This document shows, in pieces, positions 55,342-64,000 of a DNA stretch of 64,000 nt. The translations under genes and the position numbers were made by a program. Positions within the stretch are counted from its first letter, which is position 1. Each line of letters starts with the position of its first letter. Source of the stretch: Prado023 sp963747335 (GTDB taxonomy: Bacteria; Actinomycetota; Actinomycetes; S36-B12; CAIYMF01); assembly GCA_963747335.1 (NCBI GenBank), contig CAVVEV010000008.1:185954-249953 (forward strand), read 5' to 3'. The notes beneath the pieces are model-generated. The model worked only from the letters and a program-made list of their open reading frames with translations. It did not search any database and was not told the origin of the DNA.

Positions 55342-55724
55342 TGAACGCTCGGAAGGTCGGGTGGCGGCTTCGGGCCGCCACCCGGTCCGACTCGGGGATG
55401 GTCACGGCGGAGTTGGCGCTGGCCATCCCTGCCCTCGTGGCCGTCGTGGTTGCTCTCGCCTGGTTGCTCAGCTTGGGGCTCACGCAGGGCGTGATGGCCC
55501 AGGCTGCGCGAGAGGGGGCCCGGGCGGCCGCGCGCGGGGAGCCGGCCAGCGTCGTGAGGGCAGCTGCTCGGCAGGTCGCTCCGGAGGCGGCCGTGACTGT
55601 TCGGCGATCGGGGCAATCGGTGTCGGTCACTGCGTCGGTGACGCGCACTCCGCCGATCCGGTTCCTCCGACCGCTGCGCCGCCAGGTCCGCGCATCGGCC
55701 ACCAGTTGGCGGGAGGACTCGTGA
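55341..55724 (+). CDS. TadE-like pseudopilin
   Basis: The 127-residue protein has a type III-like leader (SDSG-MVTAELALAIPAL, Glu at +5), one membrane helix and a short basic exported domain. TadE-like proteins are minor pilins or assembly factors. The TGATG overlap with the pilin gene and GTGA overlap with the next show coupling. It corresponds to mycobacterial Rv3655c. Confidence 0.87.
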   Translation: MNARKVGWRLRAATRSDSGMVTAELALAIPALVAVVVALAWLLSLGLTQGVMAQAAREGARAAARGEPASVVRAAARQVAPEAAVTVRRSGQSVSVTASVTRTPPIRFLRPLRRQVRASATSWREDS

Positions 55725-56236
55725 GCGACCTGCGACGAGGCGCTTGCTCGACGAGTACCGCTCGTCGGGGATGGGTCGGGGGACCGGCGGGGATGGTGCG
55801 CCCCTTCGGCGGTCCCGCGCGGGAACTGCGCCTGCTCGGCGAGACCGGGTCGGCGGGGCATCTGCGCCTGTTCGGGGACCGCGGGTCGGCCAGTGTCCTC
55901 GTGGCGCTGTGGGCGGTGGTGCTGACCATGCTCGCCGCCGGTGCCGCTGTACTGGGCAGCGCCCTGGCTGCACGCGAGGCTGTCTCGGCCGCGGCGGACC
56001 TTGCCGCACTCGCGGGCGCCTCGGCGACACTCGACGAGCCAAGCCGGGCTTGCCCGAGGGCGGACGCCATCGCTCGCGAGAACGGTGCCGCCCTCACCGA
56101 ATGCCGTGTCGAGGGCACCGAGGTCTGGGTGGTGGCACGGGCCCCGGCCCCGCGACCGGTGCAGTGGCTTGTTCCCGGTCGAGCGGGCCATCTGAGGGCA
56201 CGCGCCCATGCGCAGCTGGTGGGCGAGGATCCATGA
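55721..56236 (+). CDS. Helicase/secretion-neighbourhood TadE-like protein
   Basis: The 171-residue protein has a Gly/Arg-rich start, GDRGSASVLVALWAVVLTML as leader and helix, then AAREAVSAAADLAALAGASA, typical of the Rv3654c-like family found between TadE and a DEAH-box helicase. GTG at 55721 was chosen from the overlap with the previous stop; the open frame upstream is antisense-like. It closes the pilus operon. Confidence 0.85.
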   Translation: MSDLRRGACSTSTARRGWVGGPAGMVRPFGGPARELRLLGETGSAGHLRLFGDRGSASVLVALWAVVLTMLAAGAAVLGSALAAREAVSAAADLAALAGASATLDEPSRACPRADAIARENGAALTECRVEGTEVWVVARAPAPRPVQWLVPGRAGHLRARAHAQLVGEDP

Positions 56237-56277
56237 GCCAGGGCACAGCCAGGTCGTGCATCTGCGAACCCCGGGGG

Positions 56278-56383
56278 ACTCCGGGCACCCCGGGTCGAGC
56301 CCCCGAAGCGCGCCGGGCACCGTGGCTCGAGCCTCGAGGCACTCCGGGCACCCCGGGTCTACCTCCGGGCATCCCGCGTCGAG
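56278..56383. repeat. Four imperfect GC-rich repeats between converging genes
   Basis: Units begin at 56278, 56310, 56341 and 56362. ACTCCGGGCACCCCGGGTC occurs exactly at 56278-56296 and 56341-56359; the other two are diverged. They fill the gap between the tad operon and the helicase, with no gene needed to explain them. Confidence 0.6.
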
Positions 56384-56457
56384 GATCCGAGTCTGGGCGT
56401 CGGCTGAGTTTGGAGGCAACCGCGGCACGGGTGGCCCGCCGGGTTCGCCCGGGAGGG

Positions 56458-59190
56458 CTACTCGAGTGTCGCGTACTCATCGAGTGTCGCGTACTCATCG
56501 AGCAGCGCGCGGGCCAGGCGCAGCGCGGCGGCCTTGTCGAGCGGCTCGTTGCCGTTGCCGCACTTGGGCGACTGCACGCAGGCGGGGCAGCCCGACGGGC
56601 AGGGGCAGCGGCCGATCGCCTCGCGGGTCGCGGTCAGCCACTCGACCGCCCGCTGGTATCCCCGCTCGGCGAATCCGGCGCCACCCGGGTGGCCGTCGTG
56701 GACGACGATCACCGCCTGGCCGGTCTGCGGGTGCCGAGCCGTCGACACACCTCCGAGGTCCCATCTGTCGCAGGTGGCCAGCAGCGGCAGGATGCCGATC
56801 GCTGCGTGCTCGAGGGCATGGACCGCCCCCGGGACGTCGGCCTCGTCGACCTCGGCCTCGCGCAGGACCTCGTCGGGGATCGACCACCACATCGCGACCG
56901 TCGTCAGGGGCATCGGCGGCAGGTCGAGCGGGTGCTCGGCCAGGACTTGGCCCGACGGCCAACGGCGCACGAGGTAGGAGATCACCTGGCGCGTGACCGT
57001 GACCTCGCCGCACGACACGTCCACCCGGCCCCATCGCGCCGTGGACCGCACGGATTCGAACGCCACGTCCGCGGTGCTGCGGGCATGGGTGCTCAGGTCG
57101 GTCTCGGTCGCGACGGCGCTGGCCACACGAGCATCGAGGTCGAGGGCGGTGACCTCGAAGGTCGCGCCCTGGTGGACGTAGATCGCCCCCTCGTGGACCG
57201 CCGACGGAGCGGTGGCCGGGTCCACGGTCCCGAGCAGCCGCCCGGTGCCCTCCTCGACGACCCGAACCGGGCCGCCCGCGGACCCGCGCAGGTCGACGAG
57301 GTCCACGGCACGGGAGGAGTCGGTCCAGTACCAGCCGTCCCTGCGGCGGCGCAGGAGCCCGCGATCGGCCAGCACTGCGCACAGGTGCTCGGCACCCGGT
57401 CCGAACCACGGCTCCAGATCGGCGTCGAGCAGCGGCGTCTCGGCCGCCGCCGAGCACAGGTGCCCGGCCAGGACGTAGGGGTTCTCCGGGTCCATCACGC
57501 TGGCCTCGACGGGCCGACCGGTCAGGGTCTCCGGGTGGTTGACGATGTACTGATCGAGGGGGTCCTCGCGGGCGATGAGCACGGCCAGGGCGCAGCCGCC
57601 GCGTCGTCCGGCTCGGCCCACCTGTTGCCAGAACGACGAGCGGGTCCCGGGCCACCCCACGAGCAGCACCGCGTCCAGCCCGCTGATGTCGATCCCGAGC
57701 TCCAGGGCGTTGGTCGCCGCCAGGCCCAGGAGCTGCCCGGAACGCAGGTCCGCCTCGAGCGCGCGGCGCTCCTCGGGGAGGTAGCCCCCGCGGTAGGCGC
57801 GCACCCGCTCGCCGTTGACGGCTCCCTCCCGGACGGATGCGGCCACGATCTCGACGGCGCGCCGTGATCGTGCGAACGTCAGCGTCGAGGTGCCCTGGTC
57901 GACAAGTTGGCCCATGAGGTCGGCTGCCTCAGCCAGGGCTCCCCGGAATCCCGGGACCGGCTGGTCCGGGTCGCTCGGGAGGTCGGTGCCGCCCCCCGCA
58001 TCGAGTCCTCGTGAGGCGTGCGGCTCGCCCACCGGATTGGGTCCCATCAAGGCGTGCGACCCGGCCACCGGATTGGGTCCGAAAACGACGTGTGACACGC
58101 CCTCCGCATCTGGCCCGCCTGCAGGTCCAGCCCCACTCGACCCGCCAGTCACTCCCGAACGGTGCACCTGGCCGGGCACCGTCGCACTCGCGCCGCCCGC
58201 GGGCACCACGCCGTCCGTCCCTCCGGCTGGCTCCGCATCGTCCGTCGGCGACCCCTGACCCTGCCCCTGGGGGTTCCACAGGATGATCTCCACGGCCCCG
58301 CGCGCACTGTCGTCTGTGTCGACGACCTCGGCCGGCACCCCGAGCAGGTGGGCGGCGGTGGTTCTCGGATCCGCCATGGTCGCCGAGGCGGCGATGAAGG
58401 TCGGCGTCGCACCGTGCAGCGAGGCCACCCGTCGCAGCCGCCGGAGCACCAGCGCCACGTGCGAGCCGAAGACGCCCCGGTAGGTGTGCGCCTCGTCGAC
58501 GATCACGAACTGCAGGCTGCGCAGGAAGCCCCGCCACGCCTCATGGCGGGGCAGGATCCCGCGATGGATCATGTCCGGGTTGGTCACGATCCACCGGGCA
58601 TGGGTCCGCGCCCAGGCGCGCTGCTCGTCGGCGGTGTCCCCGTCGACTGCTGCGGCACGCAGGTCGGCAAGGCCCAGGGCGCTGAGGCCGGCGAGCTGGT
58701 CGTGGGCCAGCGCCTTGGTCGGGCTCAGGTAGAGCACGGTCGCTCCCCGACGGCCGGGACCCCCAGGCTCGGCGAGCGCAGCGGTCAGGGCCGGCATCCC
58801 GAAGGCGGCCGACTTGCCCGACGCGGTCCCGGTCGCGACGAGCACGTGCTGTCCGTACCAGGCCAGGTCGGCCGTGCGGACCTGGTGCCCCCACGGCCTG
58901 ATGATCCCGTGCTCCTCGTAGGCGCGCCGGACGCCGGGGTGCAGCCAGGGCGGCCAGTCCGCCGTGCGCCCCTCACGGGCCGGGAGGCTGATCCGTCCCA
59001 CGGAGCGCGGATCCCCGGCGAGTCGCTCCGTGATGGCCGGGATGCCGACCGCCCCAGCCCTCCGGACGTCCTCGCCCCCGGGTCCGACCGCCCCAGCCCT
59101 CCGGACGCTCCCGCCCTCGGGGCTCGACGCTCCGCCAGGCAGGTCGCTCCCGCCCTCGGGGCTGACCCCACCCCGATCGCTCGTCACCAC
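56458..59190 (-). CDS. DEAH-box helicase with DUF1998-type zinc cluster
   Basis: The 910-residue superfamily 2 helicase belongs to the actinobacterial helicase next to tad genes (mycobacterial Rv3649). Motifs: RPWGHQVRTADLAW, Walker A ATGTASGKSAAF, VDEAH, SATMADP, TFARSRRAVEI, and QQVGRAGRRG. A Gly/Pro-rich insertion of about 90 residues follows motif III and contains a repeated GPNPV segment. The C-terminus has a four-Cys cluster (CPCPSGCPACVQSPKCGNGN) and a duplicated DEYATL. The open frame runs to 59916, but GTG 59190 follows CAGGAT by six bases. Related to MrfA-type repair helicases. Confidence 0.92.
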   Translation of the reverse strand: MVTSDRGGVSPEGGSDLPGGASSPEGGSVRRAGAVGPGGEDVRRAGAVGIPAITERLAGDPRSVGRISLPAREGRTADWPPWLHPGVRRAYEEHGIIRPWGHQVRTADLAWYGQHVLVATGTASGKSAAFGMPALTAALAEPGGPGRRGATVLYLSPTKALAHDQLAGLSALGLADLRAAAVDGDTADEQRAWARTHARWIVTNPDMIHRGILPRHEAWRGFLRSLQFVIVDEAHTYRGVFGSHVALVLRRLRRVASLHGATPTFIAASATMADPRTTAAHLLGVPAEVVDTDDSARGAVEIILWNPQGQGQGSPTDDAEPAGGTDGVVPAGGASATVPGQVHRSGVTGGSSGAGPAGGPDAEGVSHVVFGPNPVAGSHALMGPNPVGEPHASRGLDAGGGTDLPSDPDQPVPGFRGALAEAADLMGQLVDQGTSTLTFARSRRAVEIVAASVREGAVNGERVRAYRGGYLPEERRALEADLRSGQLLGLAATNALELGIDISGLDAVLLVGWPGTRSSFWQQVGRAGRRGGCALAVLIAREDPLDQYIVNHPETLTGRPVEASVMDPENPYVLAGHLCSAAAETPLLDADLEPWFGPGAEHLCAVLADRGLLRRRRDGWYWTDSSRAVDLVDLRGSAGGPVRVVEEGTGRLLGTVDPATAPSAVHEGAIYVHQGATFEVTALDLDARVASAVATETDLSTHARSTADVAFESVRSTARWGRVDVSCGEVTVTRQVISYLVRRWPSGQVLAEHPLDLPPMPLTTVAMWWSIPDEVLREAEVDEADVPGAVHALEHAAIGILPLLATCDRWDLGGVSTARHPQTGQAVIVVHDGHPGGAGFAERGYQRAVEWLTATREAIGRCPCPSGCPACVQSPKCGNGNEPLDKAAALRLARALLDEYATLDEYATLE

Positions 59191-59329
59191 CGGACCATCC
59201 TGCCCCGTTACCTTTCTGGTGGCCCCCAGTTGGGGGTCGCGGTCGCCGGGTCCGGCATGACTTGCTGCCCCTGTCGTTGATGATCCGGGGGGTGTTGTCA
59301 CCGGGCCTGGTGGCGTTGGCCGACCGCTG

Positions 59330-60643
59330 ATAGGGACATGGCCACGCTGTGTCGTGGTCTCTTCGTAACGTGGGTGCCGGCAGCTGACGCTCGATCGGTG
59401 ACCGCTCCTTCGATGCGAGGATGACAGCGATGAGCGAGTACGCGGTGTTCTGCGGGCTGGACGTGGGCAAGGAGGCCCACCACGCCTGCGCCCTGGACCC
59501 GGACGGGCAGGCGGCTGTTCGACGCGCGAGCTGCCCCAGGACGAGACCCGGCTGCGCGAGCTGCTGGGCCGGCTGTCCGAGCCATGGCCGAGGTGCTGGT
59601 GGTCGTGGACCAGCCGAACACGATCGGGGCGCTGCCGATCGCGGTCGCCCGGGCGATGGGCATCGAGGTGGCCTACCTGCCCGGGCTGGCGATGCGCCGG
59701 ATCGCGGACCTGCACCCGGGCACCGCGAAGACCGATGCCCGCGACGCCTACGTGATCGCCGACGCCGCCCGGGTGATGCCGCACACCCTGCGCCGGGTCG
59801 ACGTCGGGGAGGAGGCGCTGGCCGAGCTGAAGGTGCTCGTCGGGTTCGACGACGACCTGGCTGGGGAGGCCACCCGGTTGTCCAACCGGATCCGTGGGCT
59901 GCTCACCCAGGTCCACCCCGCCCTGGAACGCGTGCTCGGCCCACGGGTGTCGCAGAAGGCCACCCTGGCGCTGCTGACCAAGTTCGGTGGCCCGACCGGC
60001 ATGCGCGCTGCGGGTCGGTCGCGGCTGCTGGGCACCGCCCGCAAGGCCAACCCCCGCGGCGCCGACGAGCTCGTCGACGCGATCTGGGCCGCCTCGGCCA
60101 GCAGACCGTGGTCGTCCCCGGGACCGCGGCGGCAGACACGATCCTGCCCAAGCTGGCCCGCTCGTTGGCCGACACGCTGGATCAGCGCCGGCAGATCGCC
60201 GCCCAGGTCGAACAGGTCCTCGATGCGCACCCTCTTGCCGAGGTCCTGACCTCGATGCCCGGCGTCGGGGTCAGGACCGCAGCCCGCATCCTGCTCGAGG
60301 TCGGCGACGGCTCCGCGTTCCCCACCGCCGCGCATCTGGCCGCCTACGCCGGCCTGGCACCGGTCACCCACCGCTCCGGGACCTCGATCCGCGGCGAGCA
60401 CCCGGCCCGGTCGGGGAACAAGCACCTCAAGCGCGCGTTGTTCCTCAGCGCCTTCGCCGCCCTACGGGCCGACCCGATCAGCCGCGCCTACTACGACCGC
60501 AAGCGAGCCGAAGGCAAGAAGCACAACGCCGCCCTGATCTGCCTCGCGCGACGCCGCTGCGACGTCCTGCACGCCATGCTCAAGACCCAGACCACCTACC
60601 AACCCCGACTACCCGCCGCCGCTTGACGGCGGACATAGGGACA
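59330..60643 (+). mobile_element. IS110-family insertion sequence, degraded or misread
   Basis: A transposase of the IS110 DEDD type is flanked by the short direct repeat ATAGGGACA at 59330-59338 and 60635-60643. IS110 elements lack inverted termini, so I took these cores as approximate ends; the left end may lie up to 100 bases further out. The non-coding stretch before the ORF is where IS110-group elements encode the bridge RNA. It separates the helicase from bldG-like genes that are neighbours in Streptomyces. Confidence 0.7.
59430..60626 (+). pseudogene. IS110 transposase, several frameshifts
   Basis: Across three frames a complete transposase can be pieced together: GLDVGKEAHHACALD and VVVDQPNTIGALPIAVARAM, with KTDARDAYVIADAARV of the RuvC-like DEDD domain; then the C-terminal domain with LTSMPGVGVRTAARILLEVG, YAGLAPVTHRSGTS and ARSGNKHLKRALFLSA, which contains the catalytic serine. 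Breaks lie near 59513-59535 (two), 59578-59590 (two, extra C each) and about 60095 (one C missing). Either a dead copy or repeated basecalling errors. Confidence 0.8.
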
Positions 60644-60804
60644 CCCCCCTGCTGTCGAGGTGCTCCCGACGCCCCGTCCGGGAGGGCCGACGTGCGGCTC
60701 GGGTCGCGCACGAGCCCAGACTCGCGGCCCCCTCTCGCCACCGGGTGCCCAGCAGCGCCGGGGCGTGTGCCAGAGTTGGGGAGCAGATCAGAGAAGGAGG
60801 CGGC

Positions 60805-61140
60805 ATGGAGCTGCAGTTGGCCACGCGCACCGAGGACGAGGTCTGCGTCGTGAGCGCACGGGGTGAGGTCGACGTGTTCACCGCCCCCGATCTCGACAGC
60901 GAGCTCGATGCGCAGATCGCCGCCGGGAACGCCCGGCTCGTCGTCGACCTGTCCGAGGTCGCCTTCCTGGACTCCACCGGGCTCGGGGTGCTCGTCAAGG
61001 CCCTCAAGCATGCGCGCGAGGCCGATGGATGGCTGCATCTGGTGGTCACCAGCGACCGCATCCGCAAGATCTTCGAGATCACGGGACTCGACGCGTCGAT
61101 CCCCATCTTCGACACGGCAGACGACGCGATCACCGGGTGA
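60805..61140 (+). CDS. STAS anti-sigma factor antagonist, BldG-like
   Basis: The 111-residue protein is a STAS-domain antagonist: RGEVDVFTAPDLDSEL, then VVDLSEVAFLDSTGLGVLVKAL, with the phosphorylatable serine in LDSTGL. AAGGAGG precedes the ATG. The order STAS, kinase-like partner, proton pyrophosphatase beside the helicase is that of Streptomyces bldG-SCO3548-hppA, so I infer a BldG ortholog controlling development or stress sigma factors. Confidence 0.9.
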   Translation: MELQLATRTEDEVCVVSARGEVDVFTAPDLDSELDAQIAAGNARLVVDLSEVAFLDSTGLGVLVKALKHAREADGWLHLVVTSDRIRKIFEITGLDASIPIFDTADDAITG

Positions 61141-61220
61141 CCGGTGTGAGACCTCCACGGGTGTACAACGGTGATCCACAGGTTGGGCCGGATGGTTCCG
61201 ACCGGTCAGGAGGGGCCCCG

Positions 61221-61613
61221 ATGGCAACCGCGACGCTGACGATTCCCCCGCAGGCCGAGCAGGTGCGCACGGCCCGGCTGGTCACCACCGCCGCCGCCCG
61301 CAGGTGCGGGGTCTCCGAGGACCGCATCGACGAGATCCGCCTGGCCGTGGGCGAGGTGATCGCCCGCTCGGTGCTTCGCCAGCAGCGTGCAGGCCTGCCC
61401 GACCCGGTGGTGGTCGACATCACTGACGACGATGAGCTGTTCACCGTGCGGGTCCACGAGGCCACGACGCCCGACTTCGTCGATGAGGACGGGGGGCTGG
61501 CGCTGTCCGTCGCCCACGCCCTGTCCTTCGAGTGCGACGTGCGGGCCGCCGGGTCCGGGTGCGAGATCCGGATGGCCTGGCCGGTCGCGGACGACCTGCT
61601 CGGCATCGAGTAG
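61221..61613 (+). CDS. RsbW-like histidine-kinase-fold anti-sigma factor
   Basis: The 130-residue protein has the short GHKL fold of RsbW/SpoIIAB anti-sigma factors. In the N-box region, DEIRLAVGEVIARSVLRQQ, the usual Mg-binding Asn is replaced (ARSV rather than AN-x-H), and the G1 box is weak, as in SCO3548 of Streptomyces. Kinase activity is thus questionable. AGGAGG lies upstream of ATG 61221. Probable partner of the preceding STAS protein. Confidence 0.85.
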   Translation: MATATLTIPPQAEQVRTARLVTTAAARRCGVSEDRIDEIRLAVGEVIARSVLRQQRAGLPDPVVVDITDDDELFTVRVHEATTPDFVDEDGGLALSVAHALSFECDVRAAGSGCEIRMAWPVADDLLGIE

Positions 61614-62003
61614 CGGCTGGCCGGTCCTGGCGGACCACCGGGACGAGGTTGGCGCGGCTCAGGAGTTCTCGGCCAGGCGCCCGAGTCGCTGACACGACGG
61701 CACGTGCGCCGATCGCCCTGAGCCTGGCTCCCGTCGCAGAGCACTGGCTCGAACGGAGTAGGGGCTGGCAGCCAGACCCCGCCCCAGAATCGGGGCTCCG
61801 CCCGGATCGCACCGGTTCGTGCACCGCCAATCACCCGATGGGGCCGGAGAAAGCGCGATCTCAGGGGGCGTGTGATCCCGCCCACAGATCCCCCCTACAC
61901 TGCGGCACACCCGATGCAGCCCGGATCGGACACTTGTCCGGGCATGCGCCACACGTGAGGTCCTGACTCCGGCCAGCGGCCCACCCACGCGAGGAGACGG
62001 TAC
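61614..62003 (+). promoter_or_regulatory. Intergenic region with probable hppA promoter
   Basis: No gene is seen in these 390 bases. Weak hairpins at 61761-61780 and 61781-61796 may end the STAS operon. TACACT (61896-61901) with GTGATC 18 bases upstream is a plausible hppA promoter, giving a leader of about 95 bases that can form a GGACA/TGTCC hairpin near 61927. Confidence 0.45.
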
Positions 62004-64000
62004 GTGCGAACCGAGATCTCGGCAGTCACCCTGGACACGAGCGACATGCTGATCGTGGGGGTGGTCGCGGCCATCGGCGTGGCCGCCCTCGGCGTCGCGT
62101 GGATCCTGTCCCGCGAGGTGCTCGCCGCGCCCGCGGGCACCGCGAAGATGCAGGAGATCGCAGCAGCGATCCAGGAGGGCGCCTCGGCGTACCTGAGCAG
62201 GCAGTTCCGGACGCTGAGCGTCTTCGCCGTGCTCGTCTTCTTCCTGCTCTTCCTCCTGCCCGCCTCGACCACCTCCGAGCGGATCGGTCGCTCCCTGTTC
62301 TTCGTCGTGGGGGCGGTGTTCTCGGCCGCGACCGGGTACTTCGGCATGTGGCTCGCCGTCCGCGGCAACGTCCGCGTCGCCGCTGCCGCGCGCGACACCG
62401 GGGAGCAGCAGGCCATGCGCATCGCGTTCCGCACCGGCGGTGTGGCCGGCATGTTCACCGTCGGACTGGGCCTGTTCGGGGCCGCGCTCGTGGTGCTGGT
62501 CTACAAGGGCGAGGCGCCCAAGGTCCTGGAGGGCTTCGGCTTCGGTGCCGCCCTGCTGGCCATGTTCATGCGTGTCGGTGGTGGCATCTTCACCAAGGCT
62601 GCTGACGTCGGTGCGGACCTCGTCGGCAAGGTCGAGTCGCAGATCCCCGAGGACGACCCGCGCAACGCGGCCACCATCGCCGACAACGTGGGTGACAACG
62701 TGGGCGACTGCGCGGGCATGGCCGCGGACCTTTTCGAGTCCTATGCCGTGACCCTGGTCGCCGCGCTGATCCTGGGCACCACGGCGTTCGGCTCGCTGGG
62801 CCTGGTCTTCCCGCTGATCGTGCCCGCGTTGGGCGTGATCACCGCGGTCGTGGGCATCTTCGCCGTGGCCCCGCGCGCCGGTGACCGCTCGGGCATGACG
62901 GCGATCAACCGCGGCTTCTTCATCTCCGCGGCCCTGTCCGCGGTCCTGGTGGTCATCGCGTCCTACGTGTTCCTCCCCGACCGGCTGACCCGGATCACCG
63001 GCATCCGCCTGGACGCCCTGGGCCTGGACGTCGTGCGGGCCGAGTCGTTCAACCCGCGGTTCCTGGCGATCGGCGCGGTCCTGATCGGCATCGTGCTCGC
63101 CGCGGCGATCCAGCAGCTCACCGGCTACTTCACCGAGACCGGTCGGCGCCCTGTGGACGACGTCGCCAAGTCCGCGCTCACCGGGCCCGCCACGGTCATC
63201 CTGACCGGCATATCGGTCGGGCTCGAGTCGGCGGTCTACTCGGCCCTGCTGATCGGCGCCGCGGTGTTCGCCGCATTCTCGCTGGGTGGCGGCTCGGTCG
63301 TGCTGAGCCTGTTCGCGATCGCCCTGGCGGGCACCGGCCTGCTGACCACGGTCGGGGTCATCGTGTCCATGGACACCTTCGGCCCGGTCTCGGACAACGC
63401 CCAGGGCATCGCCGAGATGTCCGGGGACGTGCACGGCGAGGGCGCGGAGATCCTGACCAAGCTCGACGCCGTGGGCAACACGACCAAGGCGATCACCAAG
63501 GGCATCGCGATCGCGACCGCCGTCCTGGCCGCCACCGCGCTGTTCGGCGCGTTCCGGGAGTCGGTGACGACCGCGGCAGTCGAGGCCGGCCAGACCGCCG
63601 CCGGCGCCCTGGCCGACATGGCCCAACTGGGTCAGTACTTCGGCGTCCTCGACGTGGCCAATCCGCGCAACCTCGTCGGCCTGCTGATCGGTGCGGCGGT
63701 CGTGTTCCTGTTCTCCGGGCTGGCGATCAACGCGGTGTCCCGCGCGGCCGGGGCGGTCATCTACGAGGTGCGCCGGCAGTTCCGCGACCACCCGGGATCA
63801 TGGAGGGCACCGAGAAGCCCGAGTACGGCAAGGTCGTCGACATCGTCACGCGCGACTCCCTGCGCGAGCTGAGCACCCGGGCCTGCTGGCCATGCTGACG
63901 CCGGTCGCCGTCGGGTTCGGACTCGGCGTGGGCGCCCTGGGCAACTTCCTGGCCGGCACGATCGCCACGGGCACACTGATGGCGGTCTTCCTGTCGAACT
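62004..64000 (+). CDS. hppA: Proton-pumping inorganic pyrophosphatase (partial, frameshifted)
   Basis: HppA couples pyrophosphate hydrolysis to proton export. The many-helix protein has the substrate site DVGADLVGKVESQIPEDDPR and DNVGDNVGDCAGMAADLFES, and GNTTKAITKG carries the Lys and Thr that mark K+-independent H+ pumps. GTG 62004 has GAGGAG upstream. The frame breaks at GGG 63794-63796 (one G missing) and again near 63875-63879 (one C missing); with both restored the C-terminus continues to the window edge at ...GTLMAVFLSN. Only the last few residues are cut off. Confidence 0.93.

Noticed and set aside
56233..57867. Open frame coupled to the last tad gene with RGTPGTPG collagen-like repeats
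   Set aside because: The repeats come from the non-coding GC-rich repeats, and most of the frame is antisense to the helicase.
61659..63791. A 710-codon open frame antisense to hppA
   Set aside because: It mirrors the coding strand of a well-conserved membrane pyrophosphatase, is dominated by His/Gly/Arg/Gln, and has no family features.

Overview
The window is a high-GC chromosomal segment of an Actinomycetota (class Actinomycetes) bacterium spanning the replication origin. The evidence is the rpmH/rnpA/yidC and dnaA-dnaN-recF-gyrBA blocks on either side of a DnaA-box-rich spacer, frequent GTG starts, 1-4 base gene overlaps, TANNNT -10 boxes 6-7 bases before start codons (leaderless messages), and lineage markers such as CrgA, DLW-39, DUF3566, DUF881, DUF4244-type Flp, Ssd, a two-subunit ArsA pair, a MarP-like protease, an RsiG-like protein and a BldG-like antagonist. 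Genus and family cannot be fixed from the sequence.

Layout. 1-5.1 kb, minus strand: an HTH protein, parB, rsmG (carrying a parS-like site), a short jag, yidC, yidD, rnpA, rpmH. No parA is present between parB and rsmG; the 191-base gap holds a perfect 13-base inverted repeat containing two consensus DnaA boxes. 5.1-15 kb, plus strand: dnaA, candidate oriC, dnaN, recF, a DUF721 gene, gyrB, gyrA. 15-21 kb: DUF3566, tRNA-Ile, DLW-39, tRNA-Ala, cyclophilin, rhomboid, crgA, a minus-strand class E sortase/DUF881 operon, and trpG/pabA. 21-25.5 kb, minus: aminotransferase, SDR, unknown, pyrE, dedA, trmH. 25.5-32.5 kb, plus: tRNA-Ser, ferritin, dnaX, recR, DUF5063, ask, asd, tRNA-Pro. 32.7-42.4 kb, mostly minus: metallophosphoesterase, class A PBP, two ArsA ATPases, MBL hydrolase, Nudix, RidA, DUF4177, Crp, RsiG-like. 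42.4-45 kb, plus: nth, CoA-type Nudix, MarP-like protease. 45-48 kb, minus: EphE-like hydrolase, holin-like membrane protein, nhaA. 48-56 kb, plus: acs, a degenerate Fic-like protein, a 6C RNA, and the tad/Flp pilus operon. 56.4-59.2 kb, minus: DEAH-box helicase. 59.3-60.6 kb: a broken IS110-family element. 60.8-64 kb, plus: STAS antagonist, kinase-like partner, and proton-pumping pyrophosphatase cut by the window edge.

How the genes work together. The left third is the replication, gyrase, segregation and membrane-insertion core. The middle holds lysine/threonine-family entry (ask-asd), DNA repair (recR, nth), cell-wall synthesis and surface anchoring (PBP, sortase, CrgA). The right end combines a Flp-type pilus system with developmental switches (RsiG-like, BldG-like) and ion/energy proteins (NhaA, HppA, Acs). 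From asd to the helicase the order resembles M. tuberculosis Rv3649-Rv3709 as I remember it.

Two cautions. First, at least six genes (dnaA, SDR, dnaX, a Nudix gene, the IS110 transposase, hppA) carry small indels, several in C or G runs; in dnaA, dnaX and hppA they break conserved domains, so I infer consensus errors in the assembly rather than real pseudogenes. Second, the most unusual structure I found is not a protein: downstream of tRNA-Ala and of tRNA-Pro there is a perfect long hairpin followed by a small two-stem element that ends in a second copy of that tRNA's own 3' end.
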